Assembly: GCF_015832195.1 (NCBI RefSeq)
Contig: NC_052017.1
Span: 49,615,652 to 49,679,651 of the forward strand
DNA: 64,000 nt
Direction of reading: 5' to 3'
Origin: Motacilla alba alba
Lineage: Eukaryota; Chordata; Aves; Passeriformes; Motacillidae
Made by a program: the position numbers and the translations under genes. Position 1 is the first letter of the stretch; each line of letters opens with the position of its first letter. This document shows positions 11,091 to 24,620 of the stretch, one piece after another. Under the pieces are notes generated by a model. That model was given only the letters and a program-made list of their open reading frames with translations. It made no database searches and had not been told where the DNA came from.

Positions 11091-13527
11091 CAGCACTAGC
11101 AATTAGTGGGAAAGAAACAGATAAGGCAGAAAATCCTCTCTTTCTTCAGTATCAGTAACATCATATCCAGTTTTGTCCTGAACCTCACCCTGTGCCCACA
11201 TCGTAAGAGATGATGACTAAACTGCAGAGGCATTGAACGGTGACAGGATGATTAAAAGTTGAGAACAATTTCCTGGAGGAAAATGCCTACATAGTCTAGG
11301 GCTTTTCAGCCTTGAAATTAGATAAGTGAGAGTAGATAAAATCAAGGTATATAAAAGTCAAGAGTAGTGAAAAGGGTTAAGTAAGAACTATTGATTTATT
11401 AAATTAACATCCTGATCCTTTTATCATACAAGAGCTAACATTATGTACCGGGTTAAATAAATTGCTTAAAATCAGGATTAAAAACCCTCCGTGACATGCC
11501 AGTTCTTGAAACCATCAAGCTATTCAAAGTCTCCCTATACAAATACTGAAAAATTTCTAGTCTGGTTTTGCATGTCTGTGTCAGCTGAAACATCTATTGA
11601 TTTCATTTATGTTCTCTAACACACTTCACTCAAAAGAACAATGGTGGAATCTTTATGAAATTAATGAAGTTCCAGAAATGGTTACAAGGCCCTGTTTCAA
11701 TGACTGCTATTTATAGCAAATCAAGTATGACAGGAGGACTTTGGAGAAATCTCCAGCGATCACTAATGGCTGAGACAGAGTGCATTAATACAAGAGATCT
11801 CATTTTCAGTTCAGTCTCCAAATAGGCATTCAAAGGGAATGGCCATGAAACCAGATTTCACAGCTGCTGGCTGCATCCAAGGAGCAGATATTTCTGTTTG
11901 GTTTTCTCTTATTTACCAAAAAATATAAGTAACAAACTTCTTTTGTGAGATGCCTGCTTTTACTGTAGCTGGGAAACCCAGGCAAAGAAACTGTTTTTCC
12001 ATCACCTTTTTTAGAACAATTTTTGCTGGCTGCCTCAGCTTAGCTACTGGCTTCATACTTTTGGATGCTGTTCTAGAAGTCCTCTGCAAACTGAGCCTTT
12101 GGGAATAGCAAACTGCAGGGGTGATTTTCCTACATAAGGCATCCATTTTTAGAGTAAATTCAGAGATTGTGACTTCAATAACTGTTACTTAGGATTGGTT
12201 GTTTTCCTGTCCTGTCATATTAAAGTAACAACACACAACACTGCCAAGTGCTCTCTGTCACCAGCACCAAGGCTCCAGCTGTCTTGTCTGCCCTACTCAA
12301 TTTTGTTTTCCACTTTAGTCTATGGAAAATATAGAACTTTCTCTGTTTGACAAACAAGAGTGGCAAAGACTATCTGAGATTCAGTGCAAATTGACTTTGA
12401 CACCACCAGCCCTGTCTCCAGCACTCAAGTCTTTGCTGTAATGAAAATATTGGCATGGCATGACTCCATTTACTTAGCAATGACGAAGGAGATATGCCAG
12501 GAAAATGAATTATCTTGCTTCTATAAATTTTGTAGGTATTTTAAGATGGACTTATTCCACTTTCTAGATATTTTTGTGGTCAAGGAGCCTGGAAAACAGT
12601 GAGAGAACAAAATCTGCTTGGTTGATGTGTTGGATACTTAAGACAGTCATATAATCTGCCCTCCCTATATCTGACTATCAGTTGCTTTCCAAAGTCCTGC
12701 TAAATAAAATAATGTATAAATTGAATCTCTAGACATTACCTACTATAAATATTTTATCACTCTTTCATTCTCATCTAGTGCTTTAAATCTTCAGGACCTG
12801 TACTGCACCAATATATACAGCATTTAAATACGGTTTTGACAGGGTTTTTCTTATCAAATACAGCCTGTCTACGTCTGCTGTCACCTAAGAAAGGTACTGC
12901 ATATGCAGGAGTGTGCAACTGGAGTTGAAAGGAGCCCACTGGTGTTTGTAGCATGCTGGGCCCCAGCTGTCTTTACACTTACATCAATAAAAATCAGGTG
13001 GGAGTAAAGACTGTATACACAGAGTAGCTTTTAGGTTATTCTTTGAGCTAGGGCAAATCAATACAAGAAGCAGGACAGGGAGTTTCAGATCTTGTGGAAT
13101 CTTTCCTGTGATCAAGGGTAACTGAACTGAAGGAGTTTTCAAAGTCTGGGTAAAATTCTCAATGCATTAAGGGATCAAGCCCAGAATATACTGACTGCTA
13201 GACTCACATGTATATTTTTAAAATTTCCTATTTGAATAGGTTAATTTAATAGTAAATGAAAAACAAAAGAACACAATATTTTTTTAAACTGCTTCCCTAT
13301 TTAGTATTTTCTCTAGGTAAGCAACTTGATGATGATGATGAAAATACTTGCCTTAGAACACTCAATCAGCTGTTCTAAATTAATGGTTTTTAATGCATAT
13401 CTTGACCAGAACCAGATAATCCTGATCATGTTGTGCATTGTGTCTTTGTGCAAGTACCCTGAACATTTTAATTTTAGTCTGGTAAAATAAGTACTATCAT
13501 CATAAAAAATAAGAAAATGAAAAAAAG

Positions 13528-13559
13528 AATAAGCACAAATATGAATAAGCACAAATATG
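13528..13559 (+). repeat. Exact 16-bp tandem duplication
   Basis: AATAAGCACAAATATG occurs twice head to tail with no mismatch. Confidence 0.95.
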
Positions 13560-16500
13560 TCAGCATAACTTGAAAGGAAGATGTCTTGAGACTGGTACTT
13601 AGCACACATATTTTGGTGCTAAAATATAACTGAAACAGACAGTTGAGAAAAAAATTTCTGATCTTTTGAAGAGCAGTGAATGAATGAAAGGCATTGAAGA
13701 GATTTCCCTAGAATGCCTGAATCTGATACTATGTTTGGTCGTGACTGCTTTGTTCACTAAAACTTTGTACTTTTCAGCACTGAGTGAAGTCTCAATAAGC
13801 GGGATGTAGTATGTCCACTAAGTGCTTTCAGTGAACTTTTGATTCCTATACCTTACACACCAAACAGTATATGCATCTGCCTGCTGTGTTGTTTCTGTAG
13901 TCTCTCTGGGCTTCCCTTATGCTAATTCTTAGCTCACTACTTCAGATCATTGTTTAATTGTCCATTGGATGTCATGGGGTTTTTACTTAATCAGTCCAAG
14001 ACAAGAAATTCACCATTTTGTTTTGGATGATTGTCTATATATGTCAATATATGTCCATATAATGAAAATGCTTAGATATTTTAAATGCAATAATCTTGAG
14101 GGGAAAAAAAATTAAAAACTCCATGACATTCAATTCTTCAAGATTAAAAAGACCACAGAAATGTAGCTATTAATATTTAGCTATTTTAATTTTAAATTTT
14201 GATACTTTTGGGACTCTTTTTGTTGCCTTATATTGCCCTGTCAGTACATAAGACATATGCTTAACGTGCAAACTTCAATATAATAGCAATTTCTGCATCT
14301 TCAGCCTATTAACAAAACTTAATTGTTAACTATGTTATTTAAAATGAGTAAATCATCATGAATTTTTTGCCTTTCTTGGTCAAATTCTGCAGTAGTTGAT
14401 TTCTCATGTACATTCATTTCTTTAAAAATTCACTGATGCTTTCAGATGAAAAAAATCAGTGGCCTGTGTGTGGACTTTTCTCCCCAAGTCTAGTACAGAA
14501 TATATTATACAGTATCATAATATGCAATATAATGCTGCCTCTGTTTCCCAGACTAAGGTGCCCACATGCTGAACATAAGCTTGAGGAACACTGATAGTTT
14601 TGGGGACAATATTTGTTACCTGAATCTTCTGGTACCTTTCAATATAAGCAGATATGCTGATTTTCTGAATATTTCTTTGAGGACTTCTGGGCAATCAGAT
14701 GTATGAATCTGAACACATCTAGGAATTGTTGAAATTAATTTATCATTACTATACCATGCACCTTTTTTTTTTACTATTTACCCTGTATATATTTATATAT
14801 AGTATACATATATTCAACATATATAGAAGTTACAATAAAGGCATATTCATTCTCTACATTCTACCCGAAATCTGTCCATATTGAACTATTCTTTCAGCAT
14901 AACAATCTTAAGTAGCTGACAATGCTATTATTTATGAATATAACAAGTCCTGTAGGTCCCATGCAAAAATCAGTGCTGAGCTCAGGCTTTTACACACAGG
15001 AAGTAAAAAAAGTGTTCCTTATTTAAAATTTCAAATTTAAAATACCGTGGTTAAAAGGTGGTATTTTCCCAAGTGATCTCTACACCACAAGAGGTAAGAA
15101 ATAAACTAAATGAATTCTTGTGAAATCTGTGACAGAACTACGGTAAATTTGATTTGTCACCTGTACAGTGAAATTGTTAATAGAAAAGTTTTTAGACACA
15201 CTTCACTCTGCAGTATGAATGCTATTTTAAAATTTATTTCAAGGCAATATAAAATATAAGTACTGAAAACCACAGACAATAAAAATATTTATTTCCATAT
15301 TACACTCTGCTCTTTCTGGCTTCTCTAATGCATTTTGCTATGTATCTCTACAATGCATTTCTATTTACCAGATAAGACCACCACACACAGTCTTGGTTCA
15401 AAGTTTGTTTGAAAAGCATTAAAAAATCAGCATGAAACAAATAAGAAAATATTAAGCAATAGTGTCCAAATAAAGCAAGGCTAAGATGAAAATAGGCTAA
15501 AGAGGACTTGCATGCAGGATGAGTGATGAAAGATTTGTGGTGAAAGACAAGAACAGTAATGTCTTCTCACTTTTGAAATTTTGTTGAAAATTCTGCAGTT
15601 TGAGACTAAGTTTGTCTGTGTCTACTAGTCTACACTGCTTCTTGAACTGTAAGAAGAATCTTGTAAGATTATTCTAAGGGGCACCATGTGTTCTGCTCCA
15701 AGAATTTGTTGCATCCTGTTACACAGGTGTAATGGCCCCAGCTGTACAAGAAAAGAAAGGGTCCTTCCTTTTTTGCTACAATCATGCATCAAAGTCATCA
15801 TACAACAAGGTAACCTAGTCAATAAGAACTTTGAGTGAATTGTTTGAAACATAGGCTTAGACATGGATAACTCAAAGTGCTATTTCATTTGTATGCCTGA
15901 CCATATGTCAATATGAAAAATCTGCTTTTGTAATAGGGTACCTAACCCTGCCCTCAGTAGCATAAATTCAATAGCAACTGCATCTGTGTCTAGAAAACCA
16001 GAACCAAGCTTACACTCCTTTAGGAAAGGGTAAATGCAATTGCTTGCTAGTTTACAACACATATTTTTTCAAACTAGGATTATAGAGTTGTTGAGCTGTG
16101 TTACACTCAGATATGATCATTCACCATGACGACAATAACCTGACCATTTCTAACCTGCTTTCTTCAATCCTGAAAGGCCAACTCCTTTGACAGTATGTAT
16201 ATATGCTAATGTAAATACACACAGTACCTCCCTAATGCTGGCAACAGTCCTTCAGAGACTAAAGTAAGACAAATAGACTCATTTTGTCTGTGACAGCAGT
16301 GCTGGACTCATAAGTAAACATTTCAGTTAGGCAAAGTCAGCATATGTTAATCACATTGAACATCTAATTTCGCTTTTCTTCTACAATCAATTAACAAGCT
16401 TTAATGTTCCTCTCTATTCAGAGAAAATAAAAAGTAATTATTTTAATTGTGGATTATTTTTTCCTCTTTAAGTAAGTGCTGTCCTTAAGACCAGGCTCTC

Positions 16501-18614
16501 ATGTAATCTGTTAGTGAGAAACAGAACTGATTGTCACTACTGGTTTGCTCATATATCCTTATGGCATGCCATCATAAATAGAATTTGGCACTCCTGAGCT
16601 AGCTTCTCACAACAGTTGTCTTTAATGTCATTTACTCAAGTGGTTCAAGGTCTTCATCTATAATTAATGTTTAGCAATCCACTACAGTGCTGCAAGAGAA
16701 CCACTTTTCTGCCTTTAATTTCAAGTAAGTCTTGACACTTTCATTCGATAAAGATAATACAGATAACTTTACACCTCTGAAATTGTAAAAGTATCTCCAG
16801 AATGAACATAACAAAGGAAAGACTTGCTGGTATAAAGAAGCATCAGTCTGAGCAATCAGTTTTCTAGCTTGTCCTTAATACAAATGAGAGTACAGAGAGA
16901 GTACTTATGCTTTCTAAGGTCTGCAGAGAAAACAAAACTTATCTGAATAAACAGAAAGTTGGAGAATTATGACATGCTCTCCTGCAAAAGATATTAATAA
17001 CCACTATTAAGATATAAATAACCAATACTGACCTGAAAAAGCTCTCTTTTTATTTGAATCACAGTGGAATACATTTTACTGAAGCTTAAGGCAGACTAGT
17101 AAATATTTGTTCAGCTCCAAAGTCTGCTAGGCTGTTCATAACATTATTTATTATTTGCATTATGTAGTGCTTATAATGTCCAGTAAAGGATACCCCATGG
17201 TGCAAGGTAATTATTGTAACACTAACGTGGCGTGACAAAACCCTGGAGTGTTGTCATTAGAAAAGAAACAGCTAGAAAAGAAATGTGATCAATACAGGAG
17301 ATGTATGATTAGGAAACAGTAACCATTGTAGACAAAATTCGCTACTCAGTTGTGAACCCGGGTCTTCCCAGTTTTCAAGAACTACTGTTTTTTATATTGA
17401 CATCAGTGATCCAGATCTGACCAACCAAGACTTTGAAGCAGTTCAGAGTAGGTCTCAGTAACATTCGCTACTGAAACACATGGTTCAGAATGAATGCAAA
17501 AAAATAGAAAAAAACTCAACAGGAAAAGCATTTCTAGCCTCTTGATTTGGAGATCTTTAAAATACACATTTAATCATTTATGAAGGCTGGCAGAAGTATG
17601 ATCTTACATACTGACTTAACAGCTAGAAAAAAAAAATCATAGAAACACAGCTAGAAAAAAAAATCCTTTTTGTATTGCACAGAAAGAAATGTAAGCAGAG
17701 AACACAGCTCTTAACTCACTAGGGAAAATGTGTTCAGAGCTTTTTGGTATTGAACACTGGGACTTGTTTCAGAAAAAGTTCGCCTTTATTATTAAATGAA
17801 CAAAATTACCTCACCCTACTTATTGCTTATTATAGAGAAAACTTCTTTCCACATCTAATCTACCAAAAAGATAAAAAACTTTTTAAAAACAAGAATTGGT
17901 CTATCAGATTGTCTCTTCAAGAAAACAAATATTCCTCTAGTTGATTGAAAAGGAATTATTTTCAAGGCTATAACATTAAACTCCAGTCCAGGAATGCAGT
18001 CTTGGATTAAATTCGTCATTTGAGCAACACAAACCAAACTCACACTAGCAGAAGTTCTGCTGTTTTCAATAGACCTATGTGTCCAATGCAGGACCATGCA
18101 GGAGGTATCTAAAGGACTGTGATGAATAAAAATAGTATATATTATGCTGCTTGGCTGCCAGCAGTCTCAGGATGAGCTTGGGTCTAATGTTTTGCTTTGT
18201 ATAGGATGCTACAGAGACATAAGCAAGGAACTGAATACAAAATGAAACAGAATATCCAATTACTCTTGTACAGAGAGTAAAACTGATTCATATGAAATGC
18301 AAGCACAGAAAATTTTGTTAGGATCTGATTGCTATTCTTTTCTCCTTGTTAGATGCAAACATTTGAACACTGTCGCAGCACTGATATGGAGGACTACCTT
18401 AGAGAGATATTTGTCCCAAAAGTCAAAAACCCACCCATGAGCACCACTTAATTTGTAGTGTTTTAGACATATTTCCTAATAGACTCTGGCTTCCACACTG
18501 TAAAATAAATTTCAGTGAAGTGGCTCACTAAAACAAAGGTGTTTCTAAGGAATTTGTGATGGGAATATTGCTTCTGAAATCATCCAACAAAATCTTAAGG
18601 AAGCCAGCAACTGC

Positions 18615-18646
18615 TTTCTCTCTCTCTCTTCCCCCCCCCACCCCCA
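18615..18646 (+). repeat. (TC)n plus poly-C pyrimidine tract
   Basis: TTTCTCTCTCTCTCTT followed by a run of nine C, an A, and five more C. Polypyrimidine on the plus strand, polypurine on the transcribed sense of the gene. Confidence 0.92.
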
Positions 18647-18999
18647 ACAATTTTACTGAAGCTTAAAAAAGATTACTTTGTTCCAACTCAGATTGTGACC
18701 CAGATTTGAAATTCTGTAGGCTTTGTCCCGAGTTTGCAAGGCCTCAGGAATGAGGCTTGCTAGATTTTTTTTATGAGCTGCTGTTGACCTGACTCAACCT
18801 CTGTTTTAACTTGGTTTCGTCATAATAACTTAAAAAACCCCACAGTGTGGGTATGCCTAATTCACTTAACTTTTGCTTTTCTTCTTGCGTTATAAACCAA
18901 GTGTTTTACAAGCAGTGGAAAAATGCAGTCATTCTGTGCAGAATTAAATATTTATAAATAACGCACACTGCAGAGGAATACAGGTCTGGCATGATAACA

Positions 19000-20160
19000 G
19001 GCACCTTGAAAAGTAGGGACACAGGTTGAGGATACAAGAGTAGAATGATAAGAATAAGGGGACATGCTGTCCCTGGGGACAGCAGACCTACAAACCAGAG
19101 GTCAGGTAAAGAAAAGAATATTGGGGAGCTGGGAAAAAGTGGCTGTAGGACAAAGAGAAGAAAGAACAAGCGCCTAACCTAAATAAAACATTATATAGGG
19201 AGAATTCAGAAGTAGTGTGGGGAAGCTGGAAAATACAAAACTAGTCCCAAGTAACCCTTAGAGAAGATAAAAAGAAGAAACTTCACCAATATCCAACTTT
19301 TTCCAGTGAAGAACTTGGGACACCTATGACTTGCAGTCAACTGCACCTGAGTAAGGAAGGGTGGTGGTATCAAAGATAAGACTCAGAAAGGAAGAAAAAG
19401 GGTGGACATAATGCCAGAGAAAATGGTAGGTAGTGGGAAGTGTGTGTATAACAATTCTAATTGATTATTATTATTGTCATTTTATGTGACAAAACTCTAT
19501 TTTCCTGGTATTTAATAATTATATCTGTACTTACAATAATTCTCTGATTAGACTGTTAAGATTTCAACTGTATTGGCAACAAAGCCTTGGCTTTTAATAT
19601 CAGTTGTGTTTCCTTTATCACTGACAGCAAGATTTGGAGTGCAACAAAGTACATCCAAGTGTGCGCTGAAAAATATTAATTTACATGTTGGCATAAAGTT
19701 GATAAATAAATGGTATTTGTACATAATCCCTGGATAACTGTATTTCTCTACTTGTGCGTCTGTTAGCATCAACAGTGAAGCTGCCCCTTATTTCCTAGGA
19801 TACAAAGAAGAGGAAATATCTGAAGATGCAAAACTGTGTGTATGGATTTTGAGAGAGTGGAAATTGGGAATGGTTAGGTACAAAAGAGTCTACAAGGATG
19901 CAGAGTAAAATGGGAGAGAGACATGCTACCAGGGAATTTGGGCAGGGAACTGAGAGTTATCAAAACAAAATGAGTATGAACTAAATGGCAAGCTAAGAGG
20001 GCCTGAAGGGACATAGCCAGCAAAGCAAGTAATGGGCAGGACAGAGAAATTGACAGTTAAATGGTCAAAGGAAAAAGGTTTGAAAAAAAAAAAAAGCCCA
20101 ATCTGCGAGCATGAGATTTGAAGAAGAAATAAGATCAACATGAAAAAAATCTAAGATTAT
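19000..20160 (+). other. Purine-skewed stretch, no recognised element
   Basis: Over roughly 1.1 kb the plus strand is dominated by A and G (for example AAAGAGAAGAAAGAACAAG near 19150, GAAAGGAAGAAAAAGGGTGG near 19390 and GGGAGAGAGACATGC near 19915). A more ordinary patch near 19445-19780 breaks it into two blocks. It is not a simple repeat. The skew could come from an old retroelement or from transcription-related strand asymmetry; I do not recognise a family. Confidence 0.4.
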
Positions 20161-22190
20161 GGACCTGGAACTGTGTGAGAAATAACTGTCATGGTGCTTG
20201 AGAGTCACTGGGCAACCAAGTAGTTGTTGAGTGTGCTGGCCAACACATCTATTCTTTTGGTCATCTCTCCTATCCTGCTTACTGAAACTGAGGCTGATGT
20301 TGCATATATTATTTTTTAAAATAACTGTGCACCTTTATTACTGATTATGGTTATCTTACTCCATGCATTTGATATCTGGCATAAGTTCTATACCCTTCTC
20401 AAAAGACCTTTATTGTGAGGGCCAAACAAGACTTAAGAGAAATTCATAGAAGTCATAACATTTTTCAAAAATACTCCATTATCTTAAATGACAAAAAAAA
20501 AATCAAGAAAAACTGAACATGCAATTCAGCTGGCTGAAAATATATTTCAAAAGTTATTAGCAGCAGAAAAACTGATGGAGTTCAATTAAACATTCCTTGG
20601 CAGCTCATGGAAGAAAAGGAGGGAGAGGAAAAAAAAAATAGAATAGTGTTTTTCTACATTTAAACTTCCAGGAATATGCCAGACACAGTTTAATTTTTCT
20701 CGTATACTTAACACAGTAACCATGTGTGCCAACAAATAACAGCACCCTGGAACCAGCGTGTTATAGAGAGCTGATGCACAAAATAAATGGAGCAGCAGAT
20801 GTGTTGTATTGCTAAACAAACATACTAAATGCTAACAGAAGTTTTGTGAAGTATCACGTGCAATTGACAGAAAAATAGATAAAATATTATAGATTATTTT
20901 CTTTGTTCTTCTCATGTTATAAAAGCAGTTTAGTCTCCAAATCTGTGCAATGTTATGGCAGCAGCTGGATCATCTTTTTCAGTTTTCAATTCCTCTCACT
21001 TGCCTGTCATGCTTCTAACTTTAGAACTGTAATGCAATAAATGCTTTTTCTAGGAGCAAATTAATCAGTTTATTGCAGAAAATACTATCAGCTCCTTGGA
21101 AAGTAACCCTTCACATCATAAATTCTTCAAAATAACAGAAAATGTAGTTTTCCATTGTATCTTCTATATTTTGTCAGAGGGGTAGAATGATGGGATTATA
21201 TCCCTGCTGAGTTACAAATCCTAAATAACAATGAGATAAGTTCTCCATATATTTTAAGCACTGAACTTCTGACTTTACTCACAGAACACCCTCCCCCATC
21301 CCCTCCAGTTAGATACGATACAAAGAGCTCTATACAAACTTTCTCTGGATTACCTAATTAGTCAATGGTAATCAGCCATCCGGAAAATTAGAGTACAATA
21401 CAGGCAGGACATGACTGTATTTTTATCTCCTGCTGTTTAGAATGGTTTGTTTGCATCTTAAAAGAGTGTCAACACTGCTCAGCTTCAATTTGAGCCTACT
21501 CTAACCTGAATAGATACAAGACTTTCTTAAATAGCCTGCAGGAACAGGAACTCTAATAGAAGCCCATATGTTTGTAACTACCTCCTTTAAAACTGCTATC
21601 CTTATTCTGGTGGTAAAACAGATCCAGTGCGAGAGTTCTGATGTCTTCCTTTCAGAACTTCCTATAAAAATATGTGATAAACAGACCCAGGGTATTTCCT
21701 GCCAAATATGTTTTATAGAGTATCTTCAAAGAGCACATCTGTTTGTATGGGGAAAAGACACGCAAAACAACAATAGCAGAGACTGACACTTGCTGGTTAT
21801 ATCAAAGGCATTAGCATTAGACATCACCATCCTTCCTGTTAGCATCCTGACACTTGGTGTCAATATTGTGAACCAAGTAAGGTTATGCCCTGCTTTGAAA
21901 ATATGGAAGTAATATCAACATTAGCTAAGACTTTTTGAAAGTCAGATAAACTATCACATGGATACATACCTTTGTAAGATGTATGCTATTATTCTTTCAC
22001 ATTAGACATATTTTAAGTTGTTGGCATCCATTTTCCAAACAGCTGAAGAGACATACCAGTTTCATTTTACCCTGAGTTTCAGAGTAAAATACTGGCTTTA
22101 CTAAAGGTGACAAAGATTTTGCCACTGAGAAAAATTATACTTTAGCTTGTATGTTTCCTATGAGATTAGAGCAAGAAGCATTTACTAGCC

Positions 22191-22223
22191 AAAAAAAAAA
22201 AAAAAAGAAAGAAAAGAAAAAAA
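22191..22223 (+). repeat. Poly-A/GAAA purine tract
   Basis: Sixteen A, then GAAAGAAAAGAAAAAAATG. Simple sequence, no associated element. Confidence 0.92.
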
Positions 22224-24399
22224 TGAAGACAATGTCAGTAATAACATGCCAAAAGCAAGAAAAAAATTTAAAGATTTTTTTACTTTTTAACAGAAGCAAC
22301 AAAAATTTATTATATTGTGTAGAAAAACCTCTTTCCCATCTTCATTTGTAGAAACACATAGTTTAGTTTCTATAGTAAGTCTTTTAATGGAAGAACAAGC
22401 TCTTCAGTGACTGGGCAAGTAGGTACTGGATGTCCCTGTATCACACTCACTGAAATGAGTATCACCAGGGGTTAAAAGCAGCACCAATCTATTTTAAGTA
22501 GAAGATGGCCTCTTTGGTTAGTCTTTCAGAAAAGAGCTAATCTGATGATAAATTGCTCCTGTCACATACTTTAAAGAGGTTGGTTGTCTGAAATAATAGA
22601 ATGACCTTATTATTCTTTCAGAAATTTTATATTTCGAGAGCAAAGGAAAATTCATCCTAGGTGTATTAAAAAAATAGTCAGCTATGTGTCCATATAAGTC
22701 TAATATCTATCAAATTGTTTTACACTTTATTGAAAATAAAGCAACAAATTTATACAAGAATTCTAAAATATTTTTAAAGCTTATAAAAGTTGCTTTCAAT
22801 AAGACAGATGAGTTTTATTTAACCTTGTGCATTTTTATTGTGTATTTTTATTCCAACTTACAGATGGTTTTGAAAAATTTACCCGATTCAATTCACATTT
22901 TCCTTCCCCCTTTCTCTTCTCAACTTCTCATTTCAGAAAGGTCTGGTCTTTGAATTAGGCAGTGCGGTACTTCATTTCTTTTGAACATTGATGTCGACTA
23001 TTGTATTATTCTTGAAGCACAAATGTCAGATACTATCAAGAAATGCACTGCATTCTTGAAGATTTTAACCAGGCCCTGGGTTCCTTATTCATAACATTTT
23101 GTGGGAGAAGTACATTATGTTGCATTGCCCAAGTATGTTGCTTGTAAGTGGCTAAATATAAAGGCCACTCTATCTACATGCAGTGAGGATTTCTGTATGA
23201 ATCTGACTCAGAAATAACCAGGAGGTTGTTGTTATACTCTTGAGTGGTAATTTGAAAATAAGAAATAGGAAGAAACTGAGCATAATCCTTCGGCTCTTGT
23301 GTTTACACATGACTGCTGGCAAAACCCCCAAAACCTGTTCTCAGATGGTCCATGCTGTAAACTCTGTGACAGAAGGTGACTGAAAATATGTCCTCCCTGA
23401 TATTATAATTTTTAGCCACCATCGATATGACTTGCAGTTCAACCAGTGCAAGGCATATTAAATTAAAGCTAATAAATATTTAATTCACAGGTTAAAAAGT
23501 AGGGGTCATGATGTGTGCTAACACAGGTGCCAAATGCTATTTTCTATCACCTAGTGAAACATGCAGCATGACCCACACACAAATACGCTGCTACAAAGTC
23601 ACAAATACTTCCACTCTGAAAAGGAAAGGTCTGATTCAAAGGAGTTACAGCAAAGTATCTTTAAAGTTTTTTCCATTAACTTAATGAGAATACAGGCTAC
23701 CTTGTTGATGGAAACAATAAAATGAGGATTTGTCTATGACTGCGAAATGCCTCACAGAATGAGATTGCTTACACCTGAAGATAAGGATTTCACTTCCCAT
23801 GGAATGACTTTGTCCCAGCAACCTCACACTTGTACACTTGCCAGTAGACCTTGTCTGGAAGTGCTACTCAGCAGAAAAGCGTGCGGAAAATTTTGAAAGA
23901 CAGTGTATACATTGTGAGAAAATCAGACCTTGGAATTCCCAATAAAACTGAAAGGCACCAGGATTGCTTGCAGGAACTCACTCTTCCCTAGTCCTCTCTT
24001 CCTTTTCTTCCTTCATGTCTGCCTGCAAAAGGCCACATGGCTTCTGTCATCAGTTACAGCTGGACTACATTCTGCTTTTACCTTTGTTATCCTCTATGTA
24101 AGGCTAGGTTTGATTCGGGCATTATTGGTTACTGATGAACTTAGGCCCCAGAATTCATAAATCTAAAAATCTGTATGTTACTGTACTATAAGAATTTTAA
24201 GAGACATCTATTGTATCATACTATTATTTAATGAGAAAAAGTTAAAATTTCCATGTTCTTTTTATATTACCTCTACATCAAGTAAGTAGCAGTATTTTTT
24301 CAGATAAGCTGCAGTTTTCTTTCATCTTACTAAAGCAAATACATGCTATAATTAGTTTTTTCTTACTTGCATATTAGCTTCATAATACTATATTACAAA

Positions 24400-24620
24400 A
24401 TTCCATACACATGTAAATTAGACCTAATTGGACTGGCTCATCAATCTGTTCCCCAATTACATAAGAAAAATACATTAACGAAATGTGATTTATGTATAAG
24501 GCACTTGTGAATGTTTGTGAAGGAATTCATAAAATGCTCATTTGCATGTCCTAATGAGCAGTTTATTAATCTTAAATGCATACAGAAATTAACAGCATTT
24601 TAATCTTCTAAAATGCAGCT
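24400..24620. promoter_or_regulatory. Possible conserved intronic element (POU/homeodomain motifs)
   Basis: AT-rich but not low-complexity sequence with a POU octamer ATTTGCAT (24540-24547), a homeodomain-type TAATGAG (24552-24558), then TTTATTAATC and ATGCATAC. The texture resembles vertebrate conserved non-coding elements, which are frequent in neuronal genes with giant introns. Such motifs also occur by chance in AT-rich DNA, so this is only a candidate. Confidence 0.22.
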
